64,000 bases of DNA from Ancylostoma caninum (taxonomy: Eukaryota > Nematoda > Chromadorea > Rhabditida > Ancylostomatidae), in NCBI GenBank assembly GCA_037903475.1, contig JBAJFG010000284.1, positions 62,001 through 126,000 on the forward strand. The letters are read 5' to 3'. The notes beneath the pieces were generated by a model. The model made no database searches, was not told where the DNA came from, and saw only the letters and a list, made by a program, of their open reading frames with translations. The translations under genes and the position numbers were made by a program. This document shows, in pieces, positions 11,148 through 22,934 of the stretch (position 1 is the stretch's first letter; each line of letters opens with the position of its first letter).

Positions 11148-12595
11148 TAATCATAAATCACACAAAAATAACGTGCATAAATAAAAAGAACAACAACAAA
11201 ACAAAAATAAACACAAAACATAATCGTAAATATGCATTAAAACTTACACAAAACCAAGAGAAATCATAAAAATAAAATAAATCCACGGAAAAAAAGCACC
11301 TCAGGTATCGTTCCTGCAGTGGCTGCTGTCAATTGGAAAGCGGCAACGGTCGGTCGCTGTTGTCGACGACAGGGACGACGGCGGTGACCGTCGGTCGCTG
11401 TTGTCGACGACAGCTGCTACCGAAACCGCTATACTCTCCGAGGAGTATGGCGGCAGTCAAAGGGAACACGATACTGATGTCGCTCCAGGATAAGATCGGT
11501 AATAGACACAGAAAGAGGTTAGAGCTTGTATGTTGGGAGCAGTATTGGCTCCGAATACTGCTGATAAAAACTAAAAAATTGTGCAGATTTTCATCAGAAG
11601 TACTCATCGACAACAAGTTGTACATTCTCAAGAGAAGCAGTGTTTCGCTCGCAACTCTTATCGCAAGTCATAGAGAGAGAGCATCTTGCAAGTAGGAGAA
11701 CAACCTCTGTGAGTTCGTACAGATACAAGTTGTTGCGTACTTTTTTGTTTCAATTGGGCACGCAAGGTCACTCACTTTCATCTGTTTAGTTCTCGCATTC
11801 TTCTCCACGACAATGTTTATACGTTTGTACTGGAAGGAGGCCACCGGTACTAGAAAAGACTTCGTGTTCTTAAAAGGGAAACAAGGAACTGACGCCGTTG
11901 AAGCCTACGGGTCCATACTTCTATTTTTATCCAATAAGACTACATGCTCCACCAGTGTTCTTGTCGAAGAATACACATGCCGTGATCAGTTTTAAGAACT
12001 GAAAACTTTGGTCGAACAATGTGATCATTATAGCAAGAGAGAAGCTACCTAATTTGTCAGTTCAATAGCAGAATATGATAACTTTTTTATGTTAACTAAT
12101 GTGCGTATGAGAGAACATTCTGCAACTGTTATTAGCTGCCCAGGAACATTTGTCACATAGGAAATGTTAAATATGGTTCTATTATAAAATTAGATTTTTT
12201 ATTGTAATGAAATTTCCGGGAATTTTTAAGAATTAAAAGGATATATATTATGGAGTATCTATTTGTGTTTGATACGTTCAGTATCCGTTTCGTGCATTAC
12301 CCTTATACGGATTCTAAACTAAGGAATATGCCTTTTCTGCACTCATCAGTAAGGGGAAAAAGGCATTGGCATTTGTGCTGTATGATTATTTTTCATTTTT
12401 AGACATTTTTTTTAGATTATAATCGTTATTATTGCTGTTATTGTTATATTTTTAATACTTTAATATTACTATTATTTATTTTATTCGTATCTTACCTTTT
12501 CTTTTGAAAACGAACACTGCTTTGTGTTTTTTGAACTTAAAATGGGTTGAGTGGTTTTCTTTGAAAACAACAGCTATCTTATCAACTTATTAACT
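11148..12595. other. Duplicated A/T-rich segment, copy 1, no gene recognised
   Basis: This segment is repeated at 16938-18385 with only a few substitutions. It has a short tandem of GTCGGTCGCTGTTGTCGACGAC at about 11350-11413. The plus frames at 11333-11695 and 11813-11995 are preserved in both copies, but that only reflects the recent duplication. No domain or splice structure supports them. Confidence 0.5.
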
Positions 12596-12742
12596 CAGAG
12601 TAGAACCTCACGGGAAAATCAGCGACGTTTTTTTTTATCATGAGTGCTGTCTTTAAGTGTAAAAATCAGCAGAAAAGCGAAGACAAAACCTAACACAAAA
12701 ACGATATCACCCACGCAGAGTAGGTCCCTCAATAGGGACCAT

Positions 12743-13836
12743 CTATAGCGCATATCCGACATCCACGGATGCGGTCAACACTTCGAAGATGAACTTCATC
12801 TTCGCGTTCGCCTCGCAGTGGGAGATGCCCTTGAGGTATGTGCCGACAAATTGGCCTAAAAAGTAACGAAGTCAATTGTGAATTGATCAAAAATTAAAGC
12901 AAAAATAAATCATTTCATTCTTTTTAAGATGAGTGAAAGATGTCGTAAGGAGGATCGTACGGAACATCATGTACTTGTTCCCAACCTCGGCGCTCTCCTT
13001 TTCCAGCAGGCTTTTGATCGCTCCCATAGCTTCTTGGATGTAACACATGCCTAAAACAGCATATTTTGGATGGAAAACGCCAAAAAAATCTTTCGAACCT
13101 AATTGGATTTCCTCGAATTGAGAAATTGAAATTGAGAAAAATGAATCCTTTTGGACTGAAAACTGCTTTCGGCGATATCTTCATGCGTCCTCTTGCGACT
13201 CTCGCCGAGAACTCTTCTGAATGTAGAAGGATGCGGTGTACTCAAAGCTTAAAAATAAGTTGAAGCAGTTGCAACGATGTTCTTTTAGATTACTTCATAC
13301 CTGATGTGCTGCGTGACTGGAGTGCCTCAAGGCTGCTCAGCCCTGCAACTTGGCTAGGATCTACGACAGCTCTCGTACTCCTCAGCGGAGATCGATGACG
13401 TCTTCCCCACTCCTTCAAATGAGGTGGGTCCCAAGTTGAAAACCCGAACACTAAACGAAACTAACTCCGTGAAACAACCGTAAAACGAAAAAGTACACTA
13501 AAACATGGTTCCTTTTATGTGAATATACTCACCCTTCCACTCGAGCACTCCTGAGGAATTTGAGAGCATCCAGGAACACCCATGAACGCTCCGAAGCCGA
13601 ACCAATCGGCTTGGCTATGTTCCTCTTCCAGCTGTCACGCGGGTTCTTCCAGGTCGTTTTCAACTCGTCAACTGAAAACAAAAATAGTAGGCTCCATCAT
13701 CAATGAATTAGAGTAAAAGCAAAGTGAGCTGGTGCAAATATTGTAAAATATGTGCGCGATTATAGAATAAATACAAAGGGAAAAACCTACGCGATTTGCT
13801 GTGTCCCATCTCCTCCATCTTCCTCTGCACTCGGTA
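12743..13836 (-). pseudogene. MADF/BESS-like gene copy 2, lacking exon 1
   Basis: Exons equivalent to copy 1 exons 2-7 lie at 13791-13836, 13533-13671, 13301-13401, 13164-13247, 12961-13050 and 12743-12855, with the same splice sites. The first exon, with the start codon and the first MADF helix, was lost in the 2.7 kb deletion. The copy therefore cannot make a complete domain unless a new upstream exon is used. Confidence 0.65.
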
Positions 13837-14343
13837 CTAGCATATAGACATTGTGAGCAATCATACGTGGGATTTACCAGATAGATATTAATAGAGTGAG
13901 AAATAGACAGCGACACAAGCTAAGATAACTTAAAACCTAAATATTTTCACACTAATCCGGTTTCGGGGCTTAGAACTAGACCGGTAGTGTAGTTTCCTTG
14001 GTGCCCCCGAGTCAAATGACTCTTTCATCAGTAGTTCTCCAAGGAAACTTACAAAAGTGTCATCTCAACAAGGAATGATTCGGAAACAATGAGAGAGAAT
14101 CAGTGCAAACTGTATGACAATGAAAGGAGCGTGACTGACGTGATACGGGAGGAACTTCGAATAAGTAGATCTTTGCTCACTGTCCTATATATACTTGTTT
14201 GAATGTAGCTTGTTCCCGCCAACCTTTATTGTGATCTGCTTCCTAATGTTTGACTCCTAAGGAAAGATTATTCTTCTTCTGAAGTACCTACTGAATTAAT
14301 ACGTCTAAACTATGTAACCACTTACATGTATGTCTTACCTACA

Positions 14344-15970
14344 CTAAGATTCTGACCCTACATTCCCCCACTCATTCCTAAATTCATTAATAATTGGTAA
14401 CATTGCGCTTATCCCCATGCCATACTTTCTTAGTAGAAAAGGTTTAGTTGCAAAAGAATGAATTAGTTCCTTAGTTAGTTCATTCGTAGGCCAACAGTTT
14501 CTGATACATATCCGTGATAGTTCCTTTACTCTAGCCTTAAAGTCTTCGAACATGGAACATGCCCTATTAATCCTTATTATTTCATTTAGTACTGTATTTC
14601 TTAAGATATACCTCGGCATGTTTGAGTTATAATGAGGAAGTTGAATTACCTTAAAGCTGTAGTCATCTGTTTTATTATAAAGTTTAGTCCTTATTGTGCC
14701 ATTTAGTGCGCTTATTTCTAGATCTAGAAAAGTAGCCTCCTTTGGGCAGGTACTCCGTGTTAATGTATTCGGTATAATTACTACATGCACATACACAATT
14801 TTTTACTGAATTATATTCATCCTGGTTTAAGTTCCCCAGCACCTTGTTATAGTTGGTTAACTTAGTACCAATAGGTTTGTCTATATTATATTTGATTCGT
14901 ACTCTGATTTTATCTACTCGCTCTTGGTTTTCCACTGCATTCTTAATAATTTGTTTGAAATTATTGTTATTACATATTTTCGACAGATTAATTCTGTCCA
15001 TTATTTCTCCTAAATACTTGACACTTATTCTAAACTCCTCATATCCCTTGTTTTCTTCCTTTTTGGAATTCCAAAATGGGGATGCAATAAGAGAATACAC
15101 TTTGTACTTTAGTTCGAAAGACAGCTGTTGAAATGGGGTACTAAACGCAAAATCAATCAACCTATTTTTATCTTCCTTATTTAATGTCCTGAAGTAAGTG
15201 TATAACGCATTGCTATTTAGTCTTTCAATCATCTCAACTATTTGATCTGTTCTTTCTACACAATCCCTCTTCTTTTTAGATCTTTTCTTCCTACCTCTAT
15301 TTCTTTTAACTCCACATGGAAATTTGAAATAAGGATGGCTTTCCCTTTCTAATGGATTTGTGCTATCAGAAATATTGCCGAATCCTTTAATTTGGTCATT
15401 GAATCCAAAAGGATAGGCTGTCATTAAATATTTAATCCATATTACTTCCTTATTCCTCAAATATGTTTTAACTTGTGTTACTTCTTCAACATGATCTAAT
15501 ATGTCAACTACAATGTTATTCGGGTTATGTCCCGTGTTTCTAAAATGGTTAACCATAAAAGTGTTCAAAGTTTGCTGCCTAAAACTTCTGCTATGCTGAT
15601 TAATTCTAGTCCTTAATGATTGAGTTGTTTCTCCTACATATTGCAAATTACATGTACGACAAGTGATTGCATAGACTATATTTTTGGTATCGCAGTTAGC
15701 TCCATTGGGTTTGTTAGTTTTCAAAAAATAATTAGTTGTCGTGCTTCTAATATAATTAGAGAAGTTAATTTTCTCGCATATATTACATCTGCTTCTATCA
15801 CACCTCCTACCAGCTTGCTCATTTGAAATAATTATTTCAGAATATGTGCATCGATTAATTCTTTTAACTTTTCCAGACAAGGACGACATCGAAAGGGTTT
15901 GGTTGTAGTCGTTTTGGTTGGTTGCGGACCTGAATCCATTGAGTCTGAGGCGGTCCTTCCTAGACTCTTA
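14344..15970 (-). mobile_element. Naiad-type Penelope-like element A, copy 2 (internal deletion)
   Basis: This is the duplicated Naiad. The GIY-YIG endonuclease and linker are intact in the frame 14684-15889. A 1,249-bp deletion at 14753 then fuses the start of the CxC region, out of frame, to the C-terminal part of the RT (frame 14344-14796), removing RT motifs A, B and C. It differs from copy 1 by a few substitutions, for example Leu to Phe near residue 55. It cannot retrotranspose by itself. Confidence 0.9.
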
Positions 15971-16746
15971 TGCAGCTTCCTTATCAGAGGTTATTTCCTC
16001 CTCGGCCGGGGCGAGCCTCTTCATCGCTGGGGAGCGATACCCTTGGTGTAAACTGCATTGGATTGTTTAATGCCCAACACCACGTCAGGGTTCTCCCGTA
16101 TGAATCAAATAATAACTTAAGATATGATGTGCATGAGCACAGCGATAAAATATTATCCGAAAATTATCGTAATACTTTTCTACTATTCATTGAATCTGTT
16201 AGTCAATACCTATTAAGAGTTAATGCAAAATTGGGTAGAAGTCTTATATGTTTAAATACACGTTGCGCTGATTTATTATACTAAAAGTTATTGTTCCTTT
16301 TATCTTTGGCTTGTATACTACACTAGCATCGATTATTAATGAATGAATTGTTGAGAAACACGTTGATTACTGAGAAATAATGAGACGTGGACCATCTCCG
16401 TGTTTGCTTGCTTTATCTTAACCGATGCACATATCTGTCGAAATGTATTATGAACTTGTATGGATAGTGTTCTAAGGAGCGTTATTTCCACCTAAAGGCC
16501 TTATGCCTCCTCCCACTCTTAATGTGCGGAGGGTGGAAATTTTCCAAATTACTAGGTTCTATTAAATTTGGAATGACTTTATGGCTACCGTTATTAGCTT
16601 AGATCAAATAAAGCATGGTGCAGGTGTAGGTCAGATGCAGTTTCGGCGCGGCCTTATGCCGCCCGAATTCAAACTTAAAACATCTTGGCGCGGGTGCTAA
16701 GGTATTTAAGCACTAATCAACTGAACCGTAATTCATAATCGTAAAA

Positions 16747-16938
16747 ATGTCTTCCATGTCTAGCACTCTTCGTTCTATTCTTTCCACCGACAATGGCCTG
16801 TCTGCTGAACTATCTACTGCGTTCATCTCTATGGGTACCGTCATAGAACAGTTACACAATAAACAGGAGGAAACGAAGAAGGAGCTAGAAACCGTGCGTA
16901 GAATGGCTCGTACCGGATGGTTACTAGTGAGTATGTGT
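16747..16938 (+). pseudogene. Duplicated exon 1 of the unrecognised plus-strand gene
   Basis: This copy of 8250-8441 includes the upstream promoter-like block, the ATG and the GTGAGT donor at 16927, and ends 6 bp beyond the donor at the 2.7 kb deletion. Exons 2 and 3 are gone. If transcribed it could splice onward, but exon 1 ends in phase 0 while the 24714 acceptor needs phase 1, so a direct join would shift the frame. Confidence 0.6.
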
Positions 16939-18385
16939 AATCATAAATCACACAAAAATAACGTGCATAAATAAAAAGAACAACAACAAAACAAAAATAA
17001 ACACAAAACATAATCGTAAATATGCATTAAAACTTACACAAAACCAAGAGAAATCATAAAAATAAAATAAATCCACGGAAAAAAAGCACCTCAGGTATCG
17101 TTCCTGCAGTGGCTGCTGTCAATTGGAAAGCGGCAACGGTCGGTCGCTGTTGTCGACGACAGGGACGACGGCGGTGACCGTCGGTCGCTGTTGTCGACGA
17201 CAGCTGCTACCGAAACCGCTATACTCTCCGAGGAGTATGGCGGCAGTCAAAGGGAACACGATACTGATGTCGCTCCAGGATAAGATCGGTAATAGACACA
17301 GAAAGAGGTTAGAGCTTGTATGTTGGGAGCAGTATTGGCTCCGAATACTGCTGATAAAAACTAAAAAATTGTGCAGATTTTCATCAGAAGTACTCATCGA
17401 CAACAAGTTGTACATTCTCAAGAGAAGCAGTGTTTCGCTCGCAACTCTTATCGCAAGTCATAGAGAGAGAGCATCTTGCAAGTAGGAGAACAACCTCTGT
17501 GAGTTCGTACAGATACAAGTAGTTGCGTACTTTTTTGTTTCAATTGGGCACGCAAGGTCACTCACTTTCATCTGTTTAGTTCTCGCATTCTTCTCCACGA
17601 CAATGTTTATACGTTTGTACTGGAAGGAGGCCACCGGTACTAGAAAAGACTTCGTGTTCTTAAAAGGGAAACAAGGAACTGACGCCGTTGAAGCCTACGG
17701 GTCCATACTTCTATTTTTATCCAATAAGACTACATGCTCCACCAGTGTTCTTGTCGAAGAATACACATGCCGTGATCAGTTTTAAGAACTGAAAACTTTG
17801 GTCGAACAATGTGATCATTATAGCAAGAGAGAAGCTACCTAATTTGTCAGTTCAATAGCAGAATATGATAACTTTTTTATGTTAACTAATGTGCGTATGA
17901 GAGAACATTCTGCAACTGTTATTAGCTGCCCAGGAACATTTGTCACATAGGAAATGTTAAATATGGTTCTATTATAAAATTAGATTTTTTATTGTAATGA
18001 AATTTCCGGGAATTTTTAAGAATTAAAAGGATATATATTATGGAGTATCTATTTGTGTTTGATACGTTCAGTATCCGTTTCGTGCATTACCCTTATACGG
18101 ATTCTAAACTAAGGAATATGCCTTTTCTGCACTCATCAGTAAGGGGAAAAAGGCATTGGCATTTGTGCTGTATGATTATTTTTCATTTTTAGACATTTTT
18201 TTTAGATTATAATCGTTATTATTGCTGTTATTGTTATATTTTTAATACTTTAATATTACTATTATTTATTTTATTCGTATCTTACCTTTTCTTTTGAAAA
18301 CGAACACTGCTTTGTGTTTTTTAAACTTAAAATGGGTTGAGTGGTTTTCTTTGAAAACAACAGCTATCTTATCAACTTATTAACT
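16939..18385. other. Duplicated A/T-rich segment, copy 2, no gene recognised
   Basis: Same content as 11148-12595 with a handful of single-base differences (for example near 17521 and 18323). Beyond 18385 the sequence is unique. Confidence 0.5.
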
Positions 18386-19212
18386 GGTTTGTGAGGTTTA
18401 CTTTATTCCGCAACGACATTATGAATGGTGGTGAGTTAGTACCTTATTCCATATTACCATGAACGGACGAGGGTTGTGCTGACATGGACTCCGTAGAAAC
18501 CGTAGGAAACGGATAACCGCTCCATAGAAGATGCGCAGGTGCCCGCAATGATGTAGACAGCACTGGACAGGGCCATACGCGTGATAGGGGTTACCCTTCA
18601 TAGTGTACCAAAATTACTGAGTGGTTATATAGCGTCGAGGACGAAGCGTCGGGTTCAACAGTGGGAATGCACTTCCTGAATAGGTGGCGCGTGAGATGAT
18701 TGCTAAAGAAGCACAATATTCCGGTGTAAGCTAGACGTTCCCGTTTGTAGTAAACTTTATCAAGTGTATCCGTGAGAGAAGATGTTGCATACGCTCTCCA
18801 TGGGCGCAGACCACAACCGTTGACCTCACCCATGTCCAAGTACCTGTGCAACCGTTTCGTTAAGACCATCTAATCAAGATGCGTTGCATTCCGGTAGAGG
18901 ACGATGAATGTTAATCCGAAACTTATAACCCACGTTCCTTCCTGGATATATCCAAAACCACGTCAACTGTCGACCATCCCGAAGGACCAATGCCCATAAA
19001 TGAATGGACAAACCAAGAGGGGAAGTGAAATGGGTAAACAATAATATTTCATACAAGTCAGAGTGTTGACTTCATTTCATAACCTAGTTTTGCGCAGCGG
19101 TTGATTTAGCCACGATTTCATGATACTCCACCTGTGAATATTTGGCTAAATAAACACAGTACTTAGTATTTCTACTTATGTGTTTATATATATTTTATTT
19201 GTTATATACATA
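18386..19212. other. Presumed 3' flank of Naiad B, no gene recognised
   Basis: Several minus-strand frames of 60-92 codons follow one another here in different frames with no recognisable domain. The part next to 19213 is A/T-rich and fits a 3' untranslated region of the retroelement. I could not find a clear element end or a target duplication. Confidence 0.35.
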
Positions 19213-21559
19213 TTAAAGGATACTTGAAACAAACTGTTTGAGTTGACTATAATTGTTTGTAAGGTTATATTTGTATATTATGAAATAGTTTTTGAAAATA
19301 CATTTAATTATACAAGAATTGATGAAGAAATCACTATACTCCATAATGCTTAGTTGTTTTTTGGTTAATTTTATTCTATTTATAAAACAGTCTTGTTTTG
19401 TACATGTTCGTGCTATTCTTAGGATTTCTGTGTGGATTGTAGCTTTTTTAATTTGACAAGATATATTTGTAGAATAATGTGGGAAACGTGTAATAGAAAA
19501 TTTGTAATCGTCTGTTTTGTTATACATACTAGTAACTAGATGTTCATTTTCTATTGTGATTTTTAGGTCGAGATAATGACATTGATGGATAGTTTTATTT
19601 GTAGACTCAAAATCAAGAATGTTGTTGTATATTTTGTTGCGAATTTTCTCAACAGTTGGAGTGTCTGTATTATGCACTACCAGTAGGTCGTCCATGTAGC
19701 GAAAGGTGTGGAAGGGAATTGTGTCTGTTTTTGTCTGTAGATTTTTATATGCAAATTGATATTCGAGGTAGCTGAGGGTGAGGTCTGCTAGTAATGGACT
19801 AATGTTACTTCCCTGTGGTACACCATTATTTTGCTTGAATATATAATTACTAAATTTACAGAAACTGTTGCTTAAAACATAATGTACTAAAAATATTAGA
19901 TCTTGAACAGTATAGGCTTTATTATTTGGTTTTGGTGTATCTGTATAGTAAATGTGTTTTTTATTGTTACTAACTATGTACTTTTTATTAGCATTACTGA
20001 AACATATATTTAAAATTTCTTTGATGTTGTTTAAAATATGCTTGTGGGGTAAATTGGTGAACATGTTGGTGAAATCGGCTGAGTAAAGTTTAGGGTGTCG
20101 AATTTCAATGTTAGAGAGTTTCTCGCTTATGTCAATATTGTCAATAGACCAATATCCATTAAAATTACCATTACGTAATTTTATTGCATTAATATAGTTT
20201 TGAAAATGTTTTTTGATGAATTTGAAAATATTGTTCAATTCCACTGCCAAGGGTTTAACACTACTATTGAATGCACCTGTTATATACCTGAACTTTACTG
20301 GGTTCTTGTGAAGTTTTGGTATAGCATAGACCAGTGGTATACTAGAATCTTCCAATGGTGTAAGCTTGTTTGAATACATGAAGTGGATGTGTCTTTCTAT
20401 AATTTGAAAAGCATTTTCATTTACATAGTTTTCATATGTGTTTTCAGAAGAAGATATTGTAAGTAAATTATTCTTAATTCGAATTCCCATTTCTTTCATA
20501 ATATTTTGGATGTATAATTTTTTACAAATTATTCCATAATTATTACTTGCTCTATCTACTGGACAGAATATGAAAAAATTTTCAAGTTTATTTATTTTCT
20601 TATAAAAGTTTGGACTTAGAGTGTTAGTAGCATTTACATTTGCATTATATAAATATGGTTTGAATTTCTTGAATATGCAAGTATTGATGATTTCTTCAAT
20701 TTCTTTAATATGTGTAGGTTGGAGGCGGTATTTTGATATAACAATCTGAAGGAAACTATTTTTCAGTTCGTTTATCCAATTAAGTATAGTATCTTTGTTT
20801 ACATGTTGTTGAACACGGTATTTTGTACCTTTAGAGAGTATATTTCGAATCATAGTGTCATTAATAATAGACAGATCTCCAGATATGATGTGTCCATAGT
20901 GTGGATTTATGTAGTTTTCATAATGTGGTAGTGAGCACACACAATCTTGTGACATTATTTCTTTAATATGTGAATTAGTTAAATTTTTAAGTGTATAATT
21001 ATAATTAAAAATTTTTGTACATACTGGTGGTGAATATATATATGTTACTCGAAAGGGAATGTACTTGATATTAGAATTGCTTGAGATTAGTGTTCTGATC
21101 TTATTGTTATTTAAAATTTTGTTTAAATTAATGTTGTCTAGCATAGTGTGGATGTAGTTTATCTTTAAATTACAATACTCTGAATACTTAAATGGTTTCT
21201 TTTTGGAAGTAGAGTTCTTGATAGAATTGAAATGAAACTTACAGAGCAGACAAAGTAAATAGTGTTTTTGTTCAGTTGTTATATTTTCTAAAAAGTCAAA
21301 TGTATGACATTTGTATATTATCTGATTAATGTATTTCTTTCTCATTCGATATAGATACTAGCGTCCCTTCGAGACGCTAGAAAGTGGGGTGGGGCAGCCA
21401 CTTGGGACATGTGCTAACGCTTCACACTTGCCAAATCTCTAGAAAATTGATAGAGAAGCAGAATCAATCTTCCAATGGGACCAAACATGAAGTCCTTCTT
21501 ATGAGTTGAGTATGAGAATGAGAAGTTTGTTCTCCATCGTATGGCGTATTCGTGCGTAT

Positions 21560-22130
21560 TCCTCACTTTCGGGCCAACGCAGACGCGTTCTCCATCGGCG
21601 GAACTGTATCCTGCCGTTCCCCACACTACTGGATAGAGCGAAATCGTATCCGAGTGTTTTCCACACTACTGGGCTGCAGCGGACTTTCCTCCATCGTTGG
21701 ACCCGTATTGTGGAGCCATCTTCACTATTAGGCCTGAACCGTATCCTAGTATTCTCCACTTCACTGAGTCACAGCGGACCAATCCTATATTGGCGGACCC
21801 GTATCCTGGTGTTATCCATACTACTGAGCGACGGCGGCCCTTCCTCCATCAGAGCGCCCGCATTCTGGCGCCTTCCTCCCAGGCAGCGCAAGCCGGACAC
21901 GTTCTCCAGGGGCGGGTTCGCATCCTGGCATTCTCAACACTATCGGACTAAAATGAACCCGTATCCTGACGTTCTCCACAATTGGGCCACGGCGGGCCTT
22001 CTCTCCATCGGCGGACCCGTATCCTGGCGTTCCCCACAGCACTGGGCCACGGCGGGCCCTTTCTCCATCGGTGGACCCGTATCTCGGCGTTCGCCGCACC
22101 ATTGGGCCACGGCGGGCCCTTTGGCCCCTT
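21560..22130. repeat. 60-bp minisatellite inside the Helitron
   Basis: About nine units contain CTCCATCGGCGGACCCGTAT, then CCTGGCGTTC and GGGCCACGGCGGGCC. The period is 60 bp at 22015-22110, where it is cleanest. The same unit recurs in all other Helitrons of this window, always in the same orientation relative to the CTAG end. Frames through it (for example 21506-22153) are artefacts of the repeat. Confidence 0.85.
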
Positions 22131-22149
22131 ATATAGTTGATTGGATATA

Positions 22150-22934
22150 TTAGGGTGGTAAGAAAGTCTTGAGCCGATTTTTACAAAAGTTCCAGAACTT
22201 TTGCTTATTGCGACGTCAGTTCCACGCGAGGTCCCCCTAGCCAAAATCAGTTTTTCCTGCTCTATCAACATCGAAAGGAGTTTCTAGAATACCTAATTAT
22301 TGGAGATGAGAGTGGGGTCCTCTACGATTTTAAAACGCACCGTGCCATGTAGTTCCGTCAAGGAGAAGATCGGCCAAATCGCACCCCCACCCAAACATCT
22401 GTCTCTATTGCTACTTCTGGAATTCGCTAGAGATATTGTATTATGAGCGGCTCCCGCAAACACACACGGTCACCGGTAACACATACGCCAATCAGCTCCA
22501 GAGAGCCGCGGATGCTGTTTGAGAAAAACGGTCGAAACGAGTTTCTTGTACACCTACGCTATGATGAGGGTAGGCCCCAAATAGCTAAAGAGACCGGTGA
22601 AAAATTTGCGGAGCTGGGCTGGGTTACGGTTTCTCACTCACCCTATTCTCCTGACGTTGCCCCTTCCGATTACCACTTATTTTGCTCTTTCAAGGCATTT
22701 CAAGTCAAGAAAAAATCCGCCAAAGTTGACCATGTTGGAAGGGAGGTCAGCGATTTCTTTGGCTCCCAGTCTTCCCATTCCTGGGAAAAGGGGACCGCTG
22801 ACCTGCCCATTAGGTGGGACACTGCAGTGACTAACTATGGCTATTATATTGCTGAGCAAATTCCACTGTGTGCTGAGTAATAAAATAAAGCACAAAAAAG
22901 TCTAAAACGGCTCAAGACTTTCTTACCACCCTAA
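22150..22934 (+). mobile_element. Mariner-type element, internally deleted, TA target duplication
   Basis: The terminal inverted repeats begin TTAGGGTGGTAAGAAAGTCT and match for about 27 bp. They are flanked by TA at 22148-22149 and 22935-22936. The 785-bp body carries the C-terminal half of a DD34D mariner transposase: a GDESW-type segment near 22300, then YDEGRP and HSPYSPDVAPSDYHLF in the frame 22443-22880. The N-terminal DNA-binding part is missing and the catalytic part is frameshifted. A second copy of its flanking sequence without the insert lies at about 23000-23060, which is an empty site. Confidence 0.9.

Larger units (their letters stand above)
2848..12595. repeat. Tandem duplication, copy 1 (complete unit)
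   Basis: The text from CAGAGTAGAACCTCA at 2848 restarts at 12596 directly after ATTAACT. The same ATTAACT closes copy 2 at 18385. Matching positions differ by 9,746-9,748 up to 5006, by 8,497 from 6257 to 8441, and by 5,790 from about 11148. Only scattered single-base differences are seen, so the duplication is recent or is an assembly artefact. Copy 1 contains the full MADF/BESS-like gene, the longer Naiad and three exons of a divergent gene. Confidence 0.9.
12596..18385. repeat. Tandem duplication, copy 2 (two internal deletions)
   Basis: Compared with copy 1, 5007-6256 is replaced by a single C at 14753, and 8442-11148 is missing at the junction 16938. The first deletion removes the CxC-to-RT core of the Naiad. 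The second removes exons 2-3 of the plus-strand gene and exon 1 of the MADF/BESS gene. The second junction shows only 1-3 bases of shared sequence, as in end-joining. The poly-T near 12628 is two bases shorter than in copy 1. Confidence 0.9.

Noticed and set aside
11333..11695. 120-residue frame conserved in two copies
   Set aside because: The second copy (17123-17485) is part of the recent duplication, so conservation carries no evidence of selection; no domain is visible.
2848..18385. Long terminal repeats of an LTR retrotransposon
   Set aside because: The repeated units are directly adjacent, several kilobases long, contain host-like exons and Naiad coding, and lack LTR ends, primer-binding site and gag/pol.
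21506..22271. Several overlapping long frames on both strands
   Set aside because: They come from a stop-poor 60-bp minisatellite; frames appear on both strands and follow the repeat period.
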